Assembly: GCA_963770485.1 (NCBI GenBank)
Contig: CAVYPX010000016.1
Coordinates: forward strand, 620,001-684,000
Reading direction: 5' to 3'
Length of the DNA stretch: 64,000 nt
DNA from: CAVVEC01 sp963770485
Lineage (GTDB): Bacteria > Acidobacteriota > Terriglobia > Terriglobales > Acidobacteriaceae
The notes under the pieces were generated by a model. It was not told the DNA's origin, ran no database searches, and was given only the letters and a program-made list of their open reading frames with translations. Every line of letters begins with the position of its first letter. Within the stretch, counting starts at the first letter, position 1. Made by a program: the position numbers and the translations under genes. This document shows, one piece after another, positions 7,330 to 16,403 of the stretch.

Positions 7330-10300
7330 ATGGAGCTTTCCCGCCGGACTTTCCTTAAGAGCACAATCGCTGGAGGTGTAGGTCTATCCGCTTTAGGATT
7401 TGATCTGACTCCGGTCTATGCCCAAACCCAGAGCCTGAAAATTTCGCGAGCCAGCGAAACCCGCAGCACCTGTCCGTATTGCTCGGTGAGTTGCGGCGTC
7501 ATTATTTACACGCTCGGGGACAAGGCGAAGAATGCGATTCCGCAGGTGGTGCATGTCGAGGGCGATCCCGATCATCCCATCAATCGCGGCACGCTGTGCC
7601 CGAAGGGCTCGTCGCTCGAGCAGGACATTTTGAACGATCGCCGCCTGCTCAAGCCGCAAGTGCGGCGGCCCGGGGCGACCGATTGGGAAGACATTTCCTG
7701 GGAGCAGGCTTACAGCGAGATTGCGCAGCGTGTGAAGAAGACCCGCGACGACACCTTCGTGGAGAAAGACGCGCAGGGACACACCGTGAACCGCTGCGAA
7801 GGTATGGCCTTTACTGGCGGCTGTACTGACACCAACGAGTTCAATTATCTGGTCGTCAAGAGCATGCGCAGCCTGGGGGTCTGCTACCTGGAAAACCAGG
7901 CCCGGGTTTGACACGGCCCTACGGTCTCCAGTTTGGGGCCCACCTTCGGACGCGGCGCAATGACCAATGGCTGGATCGACATCAAGAACACCGACATGAT
8001 GTTGATCATGGGCGGGAATCCAGCCGAAAACCACCCGTGTGGCTTCAAGTGGGCGATTGAAGCCAAGATCCACCGCAATGCCAAGACCATCGTGGTCGAT
8101 CCGCGCCTCACGCGGACCGCGGCGACGGCTGATCTTTACCTGCAAATTCGCGCGGGTGCAGATATCGCCTTCCTAGGCGGACTGATCAACTACGCCATCG
8201 CGAATAACCGCATCGCGCACGATTACCTGGTCAACTACACCAACGCCGCGTTCATCATCAAAGAGGGATTTAAGCTGCCCGAGGACGGCTTGTACTCCGG
8301 CTTCGATCCCGAGAAGCAGGTCTACGACAAAGCCACGTGGAATTACGAGGAAGGCGGAGATTTGACCGGTAAACCCGTGGCCGCCGCCGGAGATTCTCCG
8401 CCGGCCAAGAAGGCTGCCGCTCCAGACACAACGCCTCCGCCGCCGATGCTGCCGCCGAAGACCGCGTACGATCTCTCGTTGCAGCATCCGCGCTGCGTGT
8501 TCCAGCTTCTGAAGAAGCAGTACTCGCGCTACACGCCGGAGATGGTGGAGCGCATCAGCGGCATTCCGCAAGATCAGTTCCTGAAAGCTGCCGACCTGTT
8601 TACGTCCGTCCGCAAAGATGGCGACATGAAGAAGGTTGCGACCATTATTTATGCGGTCGGCTGGACGCAACACAGCTTCGGAACGCAAATCATTCGCGCC
8701 GCGGCGATGCTGCAGTTGCTGATGGGCAATATTGGCCGGGCCGGTGGAGGCGTGAACGCGCTGCGCGGACACTCGAATATTCAGGGCGCGACCGACATGG
8801 CAGGCATCTTTGACATTCTGCCGGGTTATTTGAAAATGCCAAGTCCCGCCGACACCGACTTCGCCACTTACCTGAAACGAATCACGCCCACTGCTGCCAA
8901 GCCGGATCCCTGGGATTCGTTCAACTACTGGTCGAATACTCCCAAGTTCGCGGTCTCGTTTCTCAAAGCAATGTATGGGCCCGCCGCGACCAAAGAAAAC
9001 GACTGGGCCTTTCACTACCTGCCGAAGATCGACCGCAACTATTCCTGGGTCAACATCTGGAACGACATGTACGAAGGCAAGGTGAAAGGAATTTTCGCCT
9101 TCGGCATGAACGGCGTAATGATTGGCCCCGATTCGGCGAAGAACATCGAAGCCCTTAAGAAGGCTGACTGGCTCGTGGTCTGCGAGATCTACCCGGATGA
9201 GACCAGCGAATTCTGGCGCGCACCGGGCATCTCGGCCGAGGATCAGAAAAAAATCAATACCACGGTGTACCGGCTGCCGGGTGCGGGTTTCGCGGAAAAA
9301 GATGGGACGTTCGTGAACTCCGCGCGCTGGCTGCAATGGAAGAACGTTGCTCTGCCGCCACCGGGAGAAGCCCGACTTGACCAGGAAATCCTGGCGACAA
9401 TCTTCTTGAAGGTGCGCGAGCTTTATCAGAAGGAGGGCGGAAAGTTCCCTGACCCAGTTCTGAATGCATCGTTTGCCTACACCACTCCCTACAGCCCATC
9501 GTTGGCGGAAGTTGCGAAGGAGATCAACGGCAAAGCGCTTGCCGATATCACCGACCCGAAGACTAACACCACGATCAAAGCGGGTCAGCAGTTGCCGGGG
9601 TTTGCTTGGCTTAAAGACGACGGCACGACCCTGGCGGGAAACTGGCTATACTACCGGCTCCTGGACCGAGGCCGGCGCCATGATCCAGCGCCGCGGGACT
9701 GAAGATCCATCGGGACTCGGGATTTATCCCAACTGGGCGTGGTCGTGGCCTGCGAATCGTCGTGTCCTCTACAACCGCGCCTCCTGTGACGCGAATGGCA
9801 AACCGTGGGATCCCTCGCGCCGGCAAGTGTGGTGGGATGAGAGTAAGCAGGTGTGGGTGGGGAACGATGTCCCGGACTTCAAACCGGACTCTGCCCCGAA
9901 GGATCACATGGGTCCGTTCATCATGAATCCCGAGGGCGTCGGACGATTGTTCGTCCCGTTGGGTGCGATGGCCGATGGACCCTTCCCCGAATATTACGAG
10001 CCTATCGAGAGCCCGATCGCGAACCTGCTGCACCCCAACCAGTCGAGCAATCCAGTCGTGAAAAAGTACAAAACCGACATGGACAAATACGGCACAGTGG
10101 ATCAAGGGTTCAACGTGATCTGCACTACGTATCGGCTCACCGAGCACTACCACTACTGGACCAAGAACAATCCGATGAATGTGCAGCTCGTGCCGGAGCC
10201 TTTTGTGGAAGTGCCGTACGAACTAGCCGAGCGCATGCAATTGCAAGGTGGGGAAAAAGTCAGAGTCACCAGCGCGCGCAGCCAGTACATCGCGAAGGCC

Positions 10301-10510
10301 ATGGTCACGCGGCGCATTCGGCCGATGCAGATTGATGGCAAGGAAATGTTTCAGATCGGCATTCCGATTCATTGGGGATTCCGCGGAATCGCCGAAGACG
10401 AGGGCAAAACGGCCAAGACGCTGGCCAACCAGTTGACTCCGACGGTGATCGACCCGAATGCGTTCACCCCGGAGTTCAAGGGGTTTCTGGTGAAGATTGA
10501 GAAAGTGTAG
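7330..10510 (+). CDS. fdnG: Formate dehydrogenase-N type alpha subunit, selenocysteine-containing, with a single-base frameshift
   Basis: Molybdopterin (bis-MGD) catalytic subunit oxidising formate to CO2 on the periplasmic side. The ATG at 7330 follows GGAGG and starts a twin-arginine signal (SRRTFLKS). Next comes a 4Fe-4S cluster motif (CPYCSVSCG...CPKGS). An in-frame UGA at 7909-7911 falls in 'NQARV-U-HGPTVSSLGPTFGRG', exactly where FdnG/FdoG have selenocysteine. The frame then runs to 9702, but homology ('TGSWTEAG', 'DPSGLG', 'NRRVLYNRAS') continues in the +1 frame to 10510, so one extra base lies near 9650-9653 (the ctatactacc stretch). Corrected length is about 1,059 aa, versus about 1,015 in E. 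coli. A Pro/Ala-rich insert is encoded near 8380-8465. Indel may be sequencing error or a real lesion. Confidence 0.88.
7923..7940 (+). promoter_or_regulatory. bSECIS hairpin for selenocysteine insertion in fdnG
   Basis: Eleven bases after the UGA, the RNA folds as GG, bulged U (7925), CUCC, loop AGUUU (7930-7934), GGGG, CC. Two G-C pairs, a bulged U, four pairs (one a U-G wobble) and an apical loop with a G in second position match the geometry known for E. coli formate dehydrogenase SECIS elements recognised by SelB. It overlaps codons for HGPTVSSLGP. Confidence 0.75.
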
Positions 10511-10528
10511 TAAGAGCTATCGGCCTTC

Positions 10529-10588
10529 AGCCGTCAGCTTTCAGCGGCGGCCGAACAACTGATGGCTGACAGCTGAAAGCTGATGGCT
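10529..10588 (+). repeat. Inverted repeat made of heptamers between fdnG and fdnH
   Basis: Arms AGCCGTCAGCTTTCAGC (10529-10545) and GCTGAAAGCTGATGGCT (10572-10588) pair at 16 of 17 positions around a 26-nt loop. The right arm is built from AGCTGAN heptamers in tandem. It sits directly before the fdnH ATG (10591), which lacks a Shine-Dalgarno site, so the hairpin may affect fdnH translation or mRNA stability. Confidence 0.7.
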
Positions 10589-10590
10589 AT

Positions 10591-11496
10591 ATGAGCGACC
10601 GCAAGACACTTCAGATCAAGCAAATCTCGGGTCACTCCGGCGAGGCGCCCGGCTTCGAGGCGCAGCGGGACTACGAAGTCTGCAAGCTGGTCGACACCAC
10701 CACTTGCATCGGCTGCAAAGCCTGCGAAGTGGCGTGCGTCGAGTGGAACGACATGCCGTTCGCCGCGACCACTTTCGACAACACCTACCAGACCATGCCC
10801 GAGACCCGCTGGAATTTCTGGAATCTGATCAAGTTCAACGAGCACCAGAAAGAAGACGGCACCATCCAGTGGCTCATGCGCAAAGACCAGTGCATGCACT
10901 GCGCCGATCCGGGCTGCCTGCGCGCCTGCCCCGCCGATGGCGCCATCGTGCAATACACCAACGGCATCGTCGACTTCCAGCAGGAAAACTGCATTGGCTG
11001 CGAGTTCTGCGTCTCGGGATGCCCCTACAATATTCCCAAGTTCAATCCCGCAACCAAGAAGGTTTACAAGTGTACGCTTTGCTCTGACCGCGTTGGGCAA
11101 GGTCTGGAGCCAGCCTGCATCAAGGCTTGTCCGACCGGCTGCCTGAAGTTCGGAAGCAAAGACGACATGAAGTTCATCGCCGAAGAGCGGTCGAAGCAGC
11201 TTCGCGAAAACTTTGGATTCGAGAAGGCCGGCGTTTACGACCCGCAATCGATCGGCGGTACCCATGTGATTTATGTTCTGCACGATGCCACGGACCCGGA
11301 ACGCTATGGCGGGCTGCCGAAGGATCCGCAGATTCCGTGGGCCTACACAGTTTGGAAATGGCTCTTCAAGCCGGTGCTGGGAACCTTCGCGCTGTTCGGG
11401 CTTCTGGGAGTGTGCCTGCATTATGTGACGATCGGTCCACGCCGGCCGCAGCCGGAGCCACCTCAGAAGGAGAGTGCCAATGGCAACCGCGGTTGA
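10591..11496 (+). CDS. fdnH: Formate dehydrogenase-N type beta subunit, four 4Fe-4S clusters
   Basis: 301 aa. Electron-transfer subunit linking FdnG to the membrane cytochrome. Four ferredoxin-type Cys groups are visible: CIGCKACEVACVEW, CMHCADPGCLRACP, CIGCEFCVSGCPYNIP and CTLCSDR...CIKACPTGC. A single C-terminal membrane helix (about 257-277, LGTFALFGLLGVCLHYVTIG) anchors it, as in E. coli FdnH. It follows fdnG after an 80-bp gap holding an inverted repeat and overlaps fdnI by 23 bp, so translation is probably coupled. Confidence 0.95.
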   Translation: MSDRKTLQIKQISGHSGEAPGFEAQRDYEVCKLVDTTTCIGCKACEVACVEWNDMPFAATTFDNTYQTMPETRWNFWNLIKFNEHQKEDGTIQWLMRKDQCMHCADPGCLRACPADGAIVQYTNGIVDFQQENCIGCEFCVSGCPYNIPKFNPATKKVYKCTLCSDRVGQGLEPACIKACPTGCLKFGSKDDMKFIAEERSKQLRENFGFEKAGVYDPQSIGGTHVIYVLHDATDPERYGGLPKDPQIPWAYTVWKWLFKPVLGTFALFGLLGVCLHYVTIGPRRPQPEPPQKESANGNRG

Positions 11497-12217
11497 GCGT
11501 TTCGACGAGAAGGCCCGCCGCGCCTTCGATCGCTTCGGGCGCACCGAGGTTTACGTAGGCGAGTTGCTGCGCCATCCGGTCTACACGCGTTTCCTCCATT
11601 GGATGGTTGCGCTCTTCTTTTTCCTCGCTTTGTTCTCCGGATTCGGCATCTACCTTCCCTGGCTCTTTCGCTGGTTTACCCCGATCTTTGGCGGAGGACC
11701 GCTGGCCCGCGCCATGCATCCCTGGTTCGGTCTGGGATTCGTCGTCTTTTTCGGCCTGCAGATGTTGAACTGGCTGAGGCCCATGGCTTGGACGAAAGCC
11801 GATACCCACTGGATGCGAAACATCAAGGGAGTTGTGTCGGGAGAAGAAAAACTCGAACCGCCTGACACAGGCTTCTTCAATGCCGGGCAGAAACTACAGT
11901 TCTGGGAGATCGTCGCCGGCTGCGCCGTCTACCTGGTCTCTGGCACAATTCTCTGGGCAGGAGCCCCGACTTTCGGACGCTGGCCGGTGGCACTCAGCTA
12001 TGTTCTGCACGACATCTCTGCATTGATCATGCTGGGCGGAATCTTCATCCACATTTATCTCAGCACGATCGGCGAGCGGGGCACTTTCCAAGCGATGACC
12101 CGTGGCTCGGTGAGTGAAGCCTGGGCTTGGACTTTCCATCCCGCCTGGTTTAAGCAAGCTACGGGCCGCGATCCTCGGCAGGCGTACGAGGCAGCGCGGC
12201 AAGCCGAAAAGAAATAG
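11474..12217 (+). CDS. fdnI: Formate dehydrogenase-N type gamma subunit, cytochrome b
   Basis: 247 aa. Membrane diheme cytochrome b that passes electrons from the beta subunit to the quinone pool. Four hydrophobic segments are visible: about 41-66 (FLHWMVALFFFLALFSGFGIY), 85-103, 140-160 and 175-195 (VLHDISALIMLGGIFIHIY). Histidines suitable as heme ligands occur in helix 1 (RFLHWM) and helix 4 (LHDI, IHIY). The length is somewhat above the roughly 217 aa of E. coli FdnI. Together with fdnG and fdnH it forms a proton-motive formate:quinone oxidoreductase. Confidence 0.93.
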   Translation: MPMATAVERFDEKARRAFDRFGRTEVYVGELLRHPVYTRFLHWMVALFFFLALFSGFGIYLPWLFRWFTPIFGGGPLARAMHPWFGLGFVVFFGLQMLNWLRPMAWTKADTHWMRNIKGVVSGEEKLEPPDTGFFNAGQKLQFWEIVAGCAVYLVSGTILWAGAPTFGRWPVALSYVLHDISALIMLGGIFIHIYLSTIGERGTFQAMTRGSVSEAWAWTFHPAWFKQATGRDPRQAYEAARQAEKK

Positions 12218-12312
12218 GCACACCGCACTCATACCCAGTGCGGTGTTGGTAGACGAGAGTGTGCCGCTTTGTCGGCGTTGCCTCCGCCCTCGGCTCGCTC
12301 GATAATCAACGG

Positions 12313-13122
12313 ATGAAAGTTTCTCCCTGGCAGCAGCGGATCCAGCGAGCGGAGCATTTGGCGAAGCAGTATTCGTTTGCGGCGGAAATTCTTGGTTTTT
12401 ACGCGAAGATCGCCCGCTTCCAGGAAGACTTCTACGGTCGGCTGGAAGCCGCGGCGGAGGGGCTTTCTAAAGTCTCGTCTCGAGAACAGAGCTTCGGTCC
12501 ACCGGAGTCGCCGGAACTCCTCGCCAGCTTCAGACCCTTTCTGTCGCTGGTCGAAAAGCTAGGTCCGGCGCGACTTGCAGCATTGGCGCGAGACCTGCAA
12601 CAGTCGTCGCCCGAGTCATGGTCCGAGCTGCTGGATACCAGTTGGAGCGCGACCGAATCCGCCTCTGATGAACCACCGGAAGAATTTCTGGCCCGTGCGT
12701 TTCTTCAGCCCTATGCCGAATTCATACGGTCCCGTCTCGCCATAAAATCGGACGGGTATACCCATTCACTTTGCCCGTTTTGCAATCGCAAGCCCGGACT
12801 GGCCGTACTCCGCCAGCAGGGGGATGGAGCGCGGCGGTCGCTGATGTGTTCATTTTGCCTGGCGGAGTGGGAGTTTCGGCGGATTGTTTGTCCCGGTTGC
12901 GGGGAGGAGAACAACGCGAAGCTGCCAGTGTACACGGCGAGTGCTTTCGATTACATCCGTGTGGAATGTTGCGACACTTGCCATGCGTATCTGAAAGCGG
13001 TTGATCTCACCAGGAACGGCTTGGCCGAGCCGATGGTGGATGAAATGGCCGCCGCACCGCTCGATCTGTGGGCGCAGGAACATGGGTATTTGAAATTGCA
13101 GCAAAATCTGATGGGGATGTGA
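12313..13122 (+). CDS. fdhE: Formate dehydrogenase accessory protein FdhE
   Basis: 269 aa from the ATG at 12313; an in-frame GTG at 12259 would add 18 unconvincing residues. FdhE is needed to mature respiratory formate dehydrogenases and binds iron through rubredoxin-like cysteine pairs. Here they are CPFCNRK (about 154-157), CSFC (about 178-181), CPGCGEEN and CCDTCHAY. The N-terminal half is helical, as in the family. The gene is last in the fdn operon, about 95 bp after fdnI, which supports the formate dehydrogenase assignment. Confidence 0.92.
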   Translation: MKVSPWQQRIQRAEHLAKQYSFAAEILGFYAKIARFQEDFYGRLEAAAEGLSKVSSREQSFGPPESPELLASFRPFLSLVEKLGPARLAALARDLQQSSPESWSELLDTSWSATESASDEPPEEFLARAFLQPYAEFIRSRLAIKSDGYTHSLCPFCNRKPGLAVLRQQGDGARRSLMCSFCLAEWEFRRIVCPGCGEENNAKLPVYTASAFDYIRVECCDTCHAYLKAVDLTRNGLAEPMVDEMAAAPLDLWAQEHGYLKLQQNLMGM

Positions 13123-13160
13123 TTCGAGCCGAGAAATCGGTTCATGTGGAACTGCGGCCC

Positions 13161-13460
13161 CTAACCGCCGGCAATGGCTCCCAGGACAATAAATGGCTCC
13201 GCACCTGAGGCTACTGAGTCGGGCAGTGGGGCGTCGGGCGGTTCGTGGGACAGGTCCTGCTCACAGGCGAAGAATCGCAAGAATGCCCGGCGCTGCTGGG
13301 TGTCGTGGTCGCGGATGGTTCCGCGCAGCATGGGATAGCGGGCCTCGAGCGCGTCGAGGACCGAACGCTGCGTGACCGGGCCGACGACTTCAAGCGTCAC
13401 CTCGCTGCCGACGTGCGCCAGGGTTCGCAGGTGTGGTGGGAGGATGAGGCGGATCGTCAT
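13161..13460 (-). CDS. MoaD/ThiS-family small sulfur-carrier-like protein
   Basis: 99 aa, beta-grasp type: 'MTIRLILPPHLRTLA' (first strands), then 'VTLEVVGPVTQRSVLDALEARYP' (helix) and the C-terminal 'VLGAIAGG' ending in the Gly-Gly that is adenylated and thiocarboxylated in MoaD and ThiS. MoaD provides sulfur for molybdopterin, the cofactor of the adjacent formate dehydrogenase, but no MoaE or MoeB is next to it. Such MoaD-like genes often sit beside BNR-repeat proteins, and one lies 1.2 kb away on the same strand, so a role outside cofactor synthesis is also possible. Confidence 0.75.
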   Translation of the reverse strand: MTIRLILPPHLRTLAHVGSEVTLEVVGPVTQRSVLDALEARYPMLRGTIRDHDTQQRRAFLRFFACEQDLSHEPPDAPLPDSVASGAEPFIVLGAIAGG

Positions 13461-13573
13461 TGTTGCTGGTTTCCTTCCGGCTCAGATGCTGTCAGAAAGT
13501 CCAGCGATGCGTTTGGCATGGCTCCGTTCCTGCTCTAAGTCTAACTCGGAAATTCGCCAAACTTCCGATGCGC

Positions 13574-13804
13574 TCATGGAGTCCATGAGGGAAGGGACGC
13601 TGGAAAAAAAGCCAGCCGCAACAGTTCTCGCGTGACGCGCGCCTCCGGCCACTCGGGATGCTCGCGCCGGATGCCCTCCCTGGCGAGTTCCCGAGCAAAT
13701 AAGCTCATCTCAAAGGCCAGCAGGATGTGCTGTTCTCCCGACATTGCCCGCAGAATTTCGAGCTGGACGGCCTGCGCCGCGGGACTGGTGTCGGTGTGGG
13801 GCAT
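13574..13804 (-). CDS. Small conserved-looking protein of unknown function
   Basis: 76 aa: 'EILRAMSGEQHILLAFEMSLFARELAREGIRREHPEWPEARVTRELLRLAF'. It is helical and charged, and resembles short proteins often annotated as hypothetical next to toxin-antitoxin-like or nucleotidyltransferase genes. It has an ATG start and a natural helix pattern. It is the first gene of a minus-strand pair with the MoaD-like gene (113-bp gap). No function is proposed. Confidence 0.55.
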   Translation of the reverse strand: MPHTDTSPAAQAVQLEILRAMSGEQHILLAFEMSLFARELAREGIRREHPEWPEARVTRELLRLAFFPASLPSWTP

Positions 13805-14005
13805 GGGTGAATGTTAGCATGGGGTTCCCGCTGATTGGGGGACGACTCGAATCATTGAACCAATCCTGCGGACCCTGAGGCAAGACGGCGATTTTCAAGT
13901 GCAGACCGTACCGTGGCCTCTGTGGGACCAGCTATCCATACTTGGGCCCACGTGGCCATTGTGGCATTAACTTGAGCGGGTGTCACGAGCCACGGCTTTG
14001 AAACC

Positions 14006-14410
14006 TCATCGAAAGGGATTCCGAATCGTCAGTTGCCGATTGATGATCTGCCCATCCTGCAAATCTTCGGAATACAGAGTCTTACATCCCGCCTCCAGCG
14101 CGGCGGAGGCTACCAGCGCATCGTAGATGCTATATCCATACCTTTCTGCAATGGCCAGTCCCACTTTGTGCGTATCGAGCGAAATTGGAACTGGGTCGGG
14201 GCACAAAATGCAAATGAGATCCAAAAACTCATTCACTTGTTTCCAGGACATACCCAGCTTGCGACGCGCCACCGAGGCAAACTCGTTCAAGGATTGAATA
14301 CTTACCATGCTGCCGCTGGCCAGCAGGGCCTCGGCTTTGGAGGCGCGAGGATCGTTCTTCGCCACCGCGTAGATCAATACGTTGGTGTCGAGGAAATGCT
14401 TAGCGGGCAT
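14006..14410 (-). CDS. PIN-domain ribonuclease toxin, VapC-like
   Basis: 134 aa from the ATG at 14410 (MPAKHFLDTNVLIYA); the frame extends upstream but only as the antitoxin's alternative frame. The acidic PIN residues are visible: Asp in FLDTN, Glu in SLNEFASVARR and Asp in YDALVASAA. The protein should be a Mg-dependent RNase held inactive by the upstream AbrB-type partner. Its start overlaps the antitoxin stop by 11 bp, a classic coupled toxin-antitoxin arrangement. Confidence 0.9.
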   Translation of the reverse strand: MPAKHFLDTNVLIYAVAKNDPRASKAEALLASGSMVSIQSLNEFASVARRKLGMSWKQVNEFLDLICILCPDPVPISLDTHKVGLAIAERYGYSIYDALVASAALEAGCKTLYSEDLQDGQIINRQLTIRNPFR

Positions 14411-14630
14411 TCGCCTCCGCCCGGTCGAATACAAACCCCGCCGGCAAAGGACGACGCAGCCGGCGTAAGCGTTGGAGAGCCCGCTGCCGGGCAGGATCGC
14501 GGCGCACTTCAAATTCCCGCGTGTCGGCGATCCTGATTTCGATCTGGTCGCCCTCTTTCAAATGGAGAGCTTCCACAACTTCAGACGGCAGCCGCACCGC
14601 GAGACTGTTACCCCATTTGGAAACCTGCAT
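14400..14630 (-). CDS. AbrB/MazE-type antitoxin, partner of the PIN toxin
   Basis: 76 aa. The N-terminal swapped-hairpin DNA-binding fold is obvious: 'MQVSKWGNSLAVRLPSEVVE' followed by 'LKEGDQIEIRI'. The C-terminal part (ERRDP-like to RPLPAGFVFDRAEANAR) is the likely toxin-binding tail. It precedes the toxin, as usual, and should repress its own operon. Confidence 0.9.
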   Translation of the reverse strand: MQVSKWGNSLAVRLPSEVVEALHLKEGDQIEIRIADTREFEVRRDPARQRALQRLRRLRRPLPAGFVFDRAEANAR

Positions 14631-14712
14631 AGTGCCTCCGATCCGAAATGATCTACATTTCTATTGTATATCTTTCGCTGAGGAGGAGGCAATACTTCAG
14701 TTTGGCGCCATC

Positions 14713-15891
14713 TCACTCCAGGGTTTGCACCTCGACCGACAGCACCGCCGGAAGATCCCGCACAATCGGATTCCAGCTATCTCCGGCGTCGGCGGAGGCG
14801 TACACCTGTCCGCCGCTGGTGCCGAAATAGATGCCGCATTTGTCGAGCGTGTCGACGGCCATGGCATCGCGCAATACGTTGACGTAGCAATTGCTCTGCG
14901 GCAGGCCTTTGGTGAGCGCCTCCCACTCGTTTCCGCCGGTGCGGCTGCGATACACGCGCAGCTTGCCATCGGGCACGAAATGTTCTCCGTCGCTCTTGAT
15001 GGGGACGACGTAAATGGTTTCCGGCTCGTGGGCGTGAACGTCGATCACGAAGCCGAAGTCGGTCGGCAGGTTTCCGCTGACCTCTGTCCATAAGTCGCCG
15101 GCGTTGTCGCTGCGCATGACGTCCCAGTGCTTCTGCATGAACAAGACGCCCGGCCGTGACGGATGCATGGCGACGTGGTGAACGCAGTGGCCAATCTCGG
15201 CATTCGGGTCGGGTATATATTGCGAGCGCAGTCCGCGGTTGATCGGCTTCCACGTCTTGCCGCCGTCGTCGGTACGAAACGCGCCCGCAGCGGAGATGGC
15301 AATCCACATACGCTGCGGATTGCTCGGATCAAGAATGATGGTGTGCAGGCACATGCCGCCTGCGCCCGGCTGCCACTTGGGACCGGTGCCGTGGCCGCGC
15401 AGTCCGGGGAGTTCTTTCCAATTCTCGCCACCGTCGGTCGAGCGGAAGATGGCAGCGTCTTCAACCCCGGCGTACACGGTATCCGGATCGGTCAGCGATG
15501 GCTCCAGGTGCCAGACTCGCTTGAACTCCCACGGATGCTGCGTTCCGTCGTACCACTGATGCGTAGTCAGCGGTTTGCCGGTTTCCGGAGACGCGTCGTA
15601 TGCAAACTTGTTGCTCGCGGCCTTCGAGGGACCTGCAGCTGGCAGTTCTACCGGGGTCCCCGGCTGATGCCAGGTTTTGCCCCCGTCATTGGAGCGCTGC
15701 ATGATCTGCCCGAACCAGCCACTCGTTTGCGACGCATAGATTCGGTTCGGATCCGCGGGCGATCCTTTGAGATGGTAAATCTCCCAGCCCGCGAAATGGG
15801 GGCCGCTGACATCCCAGTTTTCGCGCTTGCCGTCCGAAGTCAGGACGAACGCGCCCTTGCGGGTGCCGACCAGAACGCGGACTTTGCTCAT
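14713..15891 (-). CDS. BNR/sialidase-fold beta-propeller protein
   Basis: 392 aa without a signal peptide, so likely cytoplasmic. It starts 'MSKVRVLVGTRKGAFVLTSDGK' and carries repeated Asp-box motifs (S-x-D-x-G-x-x-W), e.g. 'RSNDGGKTWHQPG', 'RSTDGGENWKEL', 'RTDDGGKTWKPI' and 'ASADAGDSWNPI', giving a sialidase-like propeller. No catalytic sialidase residues were recognised, so the enzyme name is avoided. Genes of this type often neighbour MoaD-like genes, as here. Substrate unknown. Confidence 0.85.
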   Translation of the reverse strand: MSKVRVLVGTRKGAFVLTSDGKRENWDVSGPHFAGWEIYHLKGSPADPNRIYASQTSGWFGQIMQRSNDGGKTWHQPGTPVELPAAGPSKAASNKFAYDASPETGKPLTTHQWYDGTQHPWEFKRVWHLEPSLTDPDTVYAGVEDAAIFRSTDGGENWKELPGLRGHGTGPKWQPGAGGMCLHTIILDPSNPQRMWIAISAAGAFRTDDGGKTWKPINRGLRSQYIPDPNAEIGHCVHHVAMHPSRPGVLFMQKHWDVMRSDNAGDLWTEVSGNLPTDFGFVIDVHAHEPETIYVVPIKSDGEHFVPDGKLRVYRSRTGGNEWEALTKGLPQSNCYVNVLRDAMAVDTLDKCGIYFGTSGGQVYASADAGDSWNPIVRDLPAVLSVEVQTLE

Positions 15892-15943
15892 AGGTGCTCC
15901 CTTTCTCCGATTTGCAATGGTGTGTTTTCTGCGGAAATCTTCC

Positions 15944-16369
15944 CTAAGATCCCTGGACCGCCTGCTCGACGTTCACCATCCACGGCGTGCCAAAACGATC
16001 TACGAACATACCAAATCCCGGCGACCAGAAGGTTGAGCCGAAAGGCATGATGATGGTGCCGCTCTCCGATAGCGCTTCGAAGATTCTGCTGCCCTCGGCC
16101 ACGTTTTTCACGTTGATATTTACGTGGAAGCCTTGGGGCTTTTGGAAGCTCTCCGGAGGAGCGTCCATGCCCATCAATACCTGGTCGCCAATCGTCATAT
16201 GAGCGTGCATGATCTTGTTGCGCCAGTCCGGAGGCACGTTCTGCGCCTCCCCTCCCGGTGCGCCTTCGTAACGAAACAAGCCGTCAATCTTACCACCGAG
16301 GCACTTTTCGTAGAACTTAAAGGCCTCCTCGCACTGCCCACTGAAATGAAGATGAGAATTCAATTGCAT
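15944..16369 (-). CDS. VOC-superfamily protein, PhnB-like
   Basis: 141 aa. The glyoxalase/bleomycin-resistance fold is indicated by 'MQLNSHLHFSGQCEEAFKFYEKCLGGKID' and 'FGSTFWSPGFGMFVDRFGTPWMVN'. The closest well-known subfamily is PhnB, whose members lack a proven single function and are often misnamed demethylubiquinone methyltransferases. It is one of three VOC proteins in the window and lies in a run of minus-strand genes upstream of the ECF42-type sigma factor. Confidence 0.85.
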   Translation of the reverse strand: MQLNSHLHFSGQCEEAFKFYEKCLGGKIDGLFRYEGAPGGEAQNVPPDWRNKIMHAHMTIGDQVLMGMDAPPESFQKPQGFHVNINVKNVAEGSRIFEALSESGTIIMPFGSTFWSPGFGMFVDRFGTPWMVNVEQAVQGS

Positions 16370-16403
16370 CGCATCACTCCTTTTTACCGAGAATCGCCGA
16401 GTA

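Noticed and set aside
7909..7911. UGA as a true stop making fdnG a pseudogene
   Set aside because: Context and the SECIS hairpin fit selenocysteine, and reading-frame homology continues without a break.
8173..9336. 387-aa open frame on the minus strand
   Set aside because: Lies antisense to fdnG, Arg/His-rich, no ribosome binding site or family features; a GC-rich shadow.
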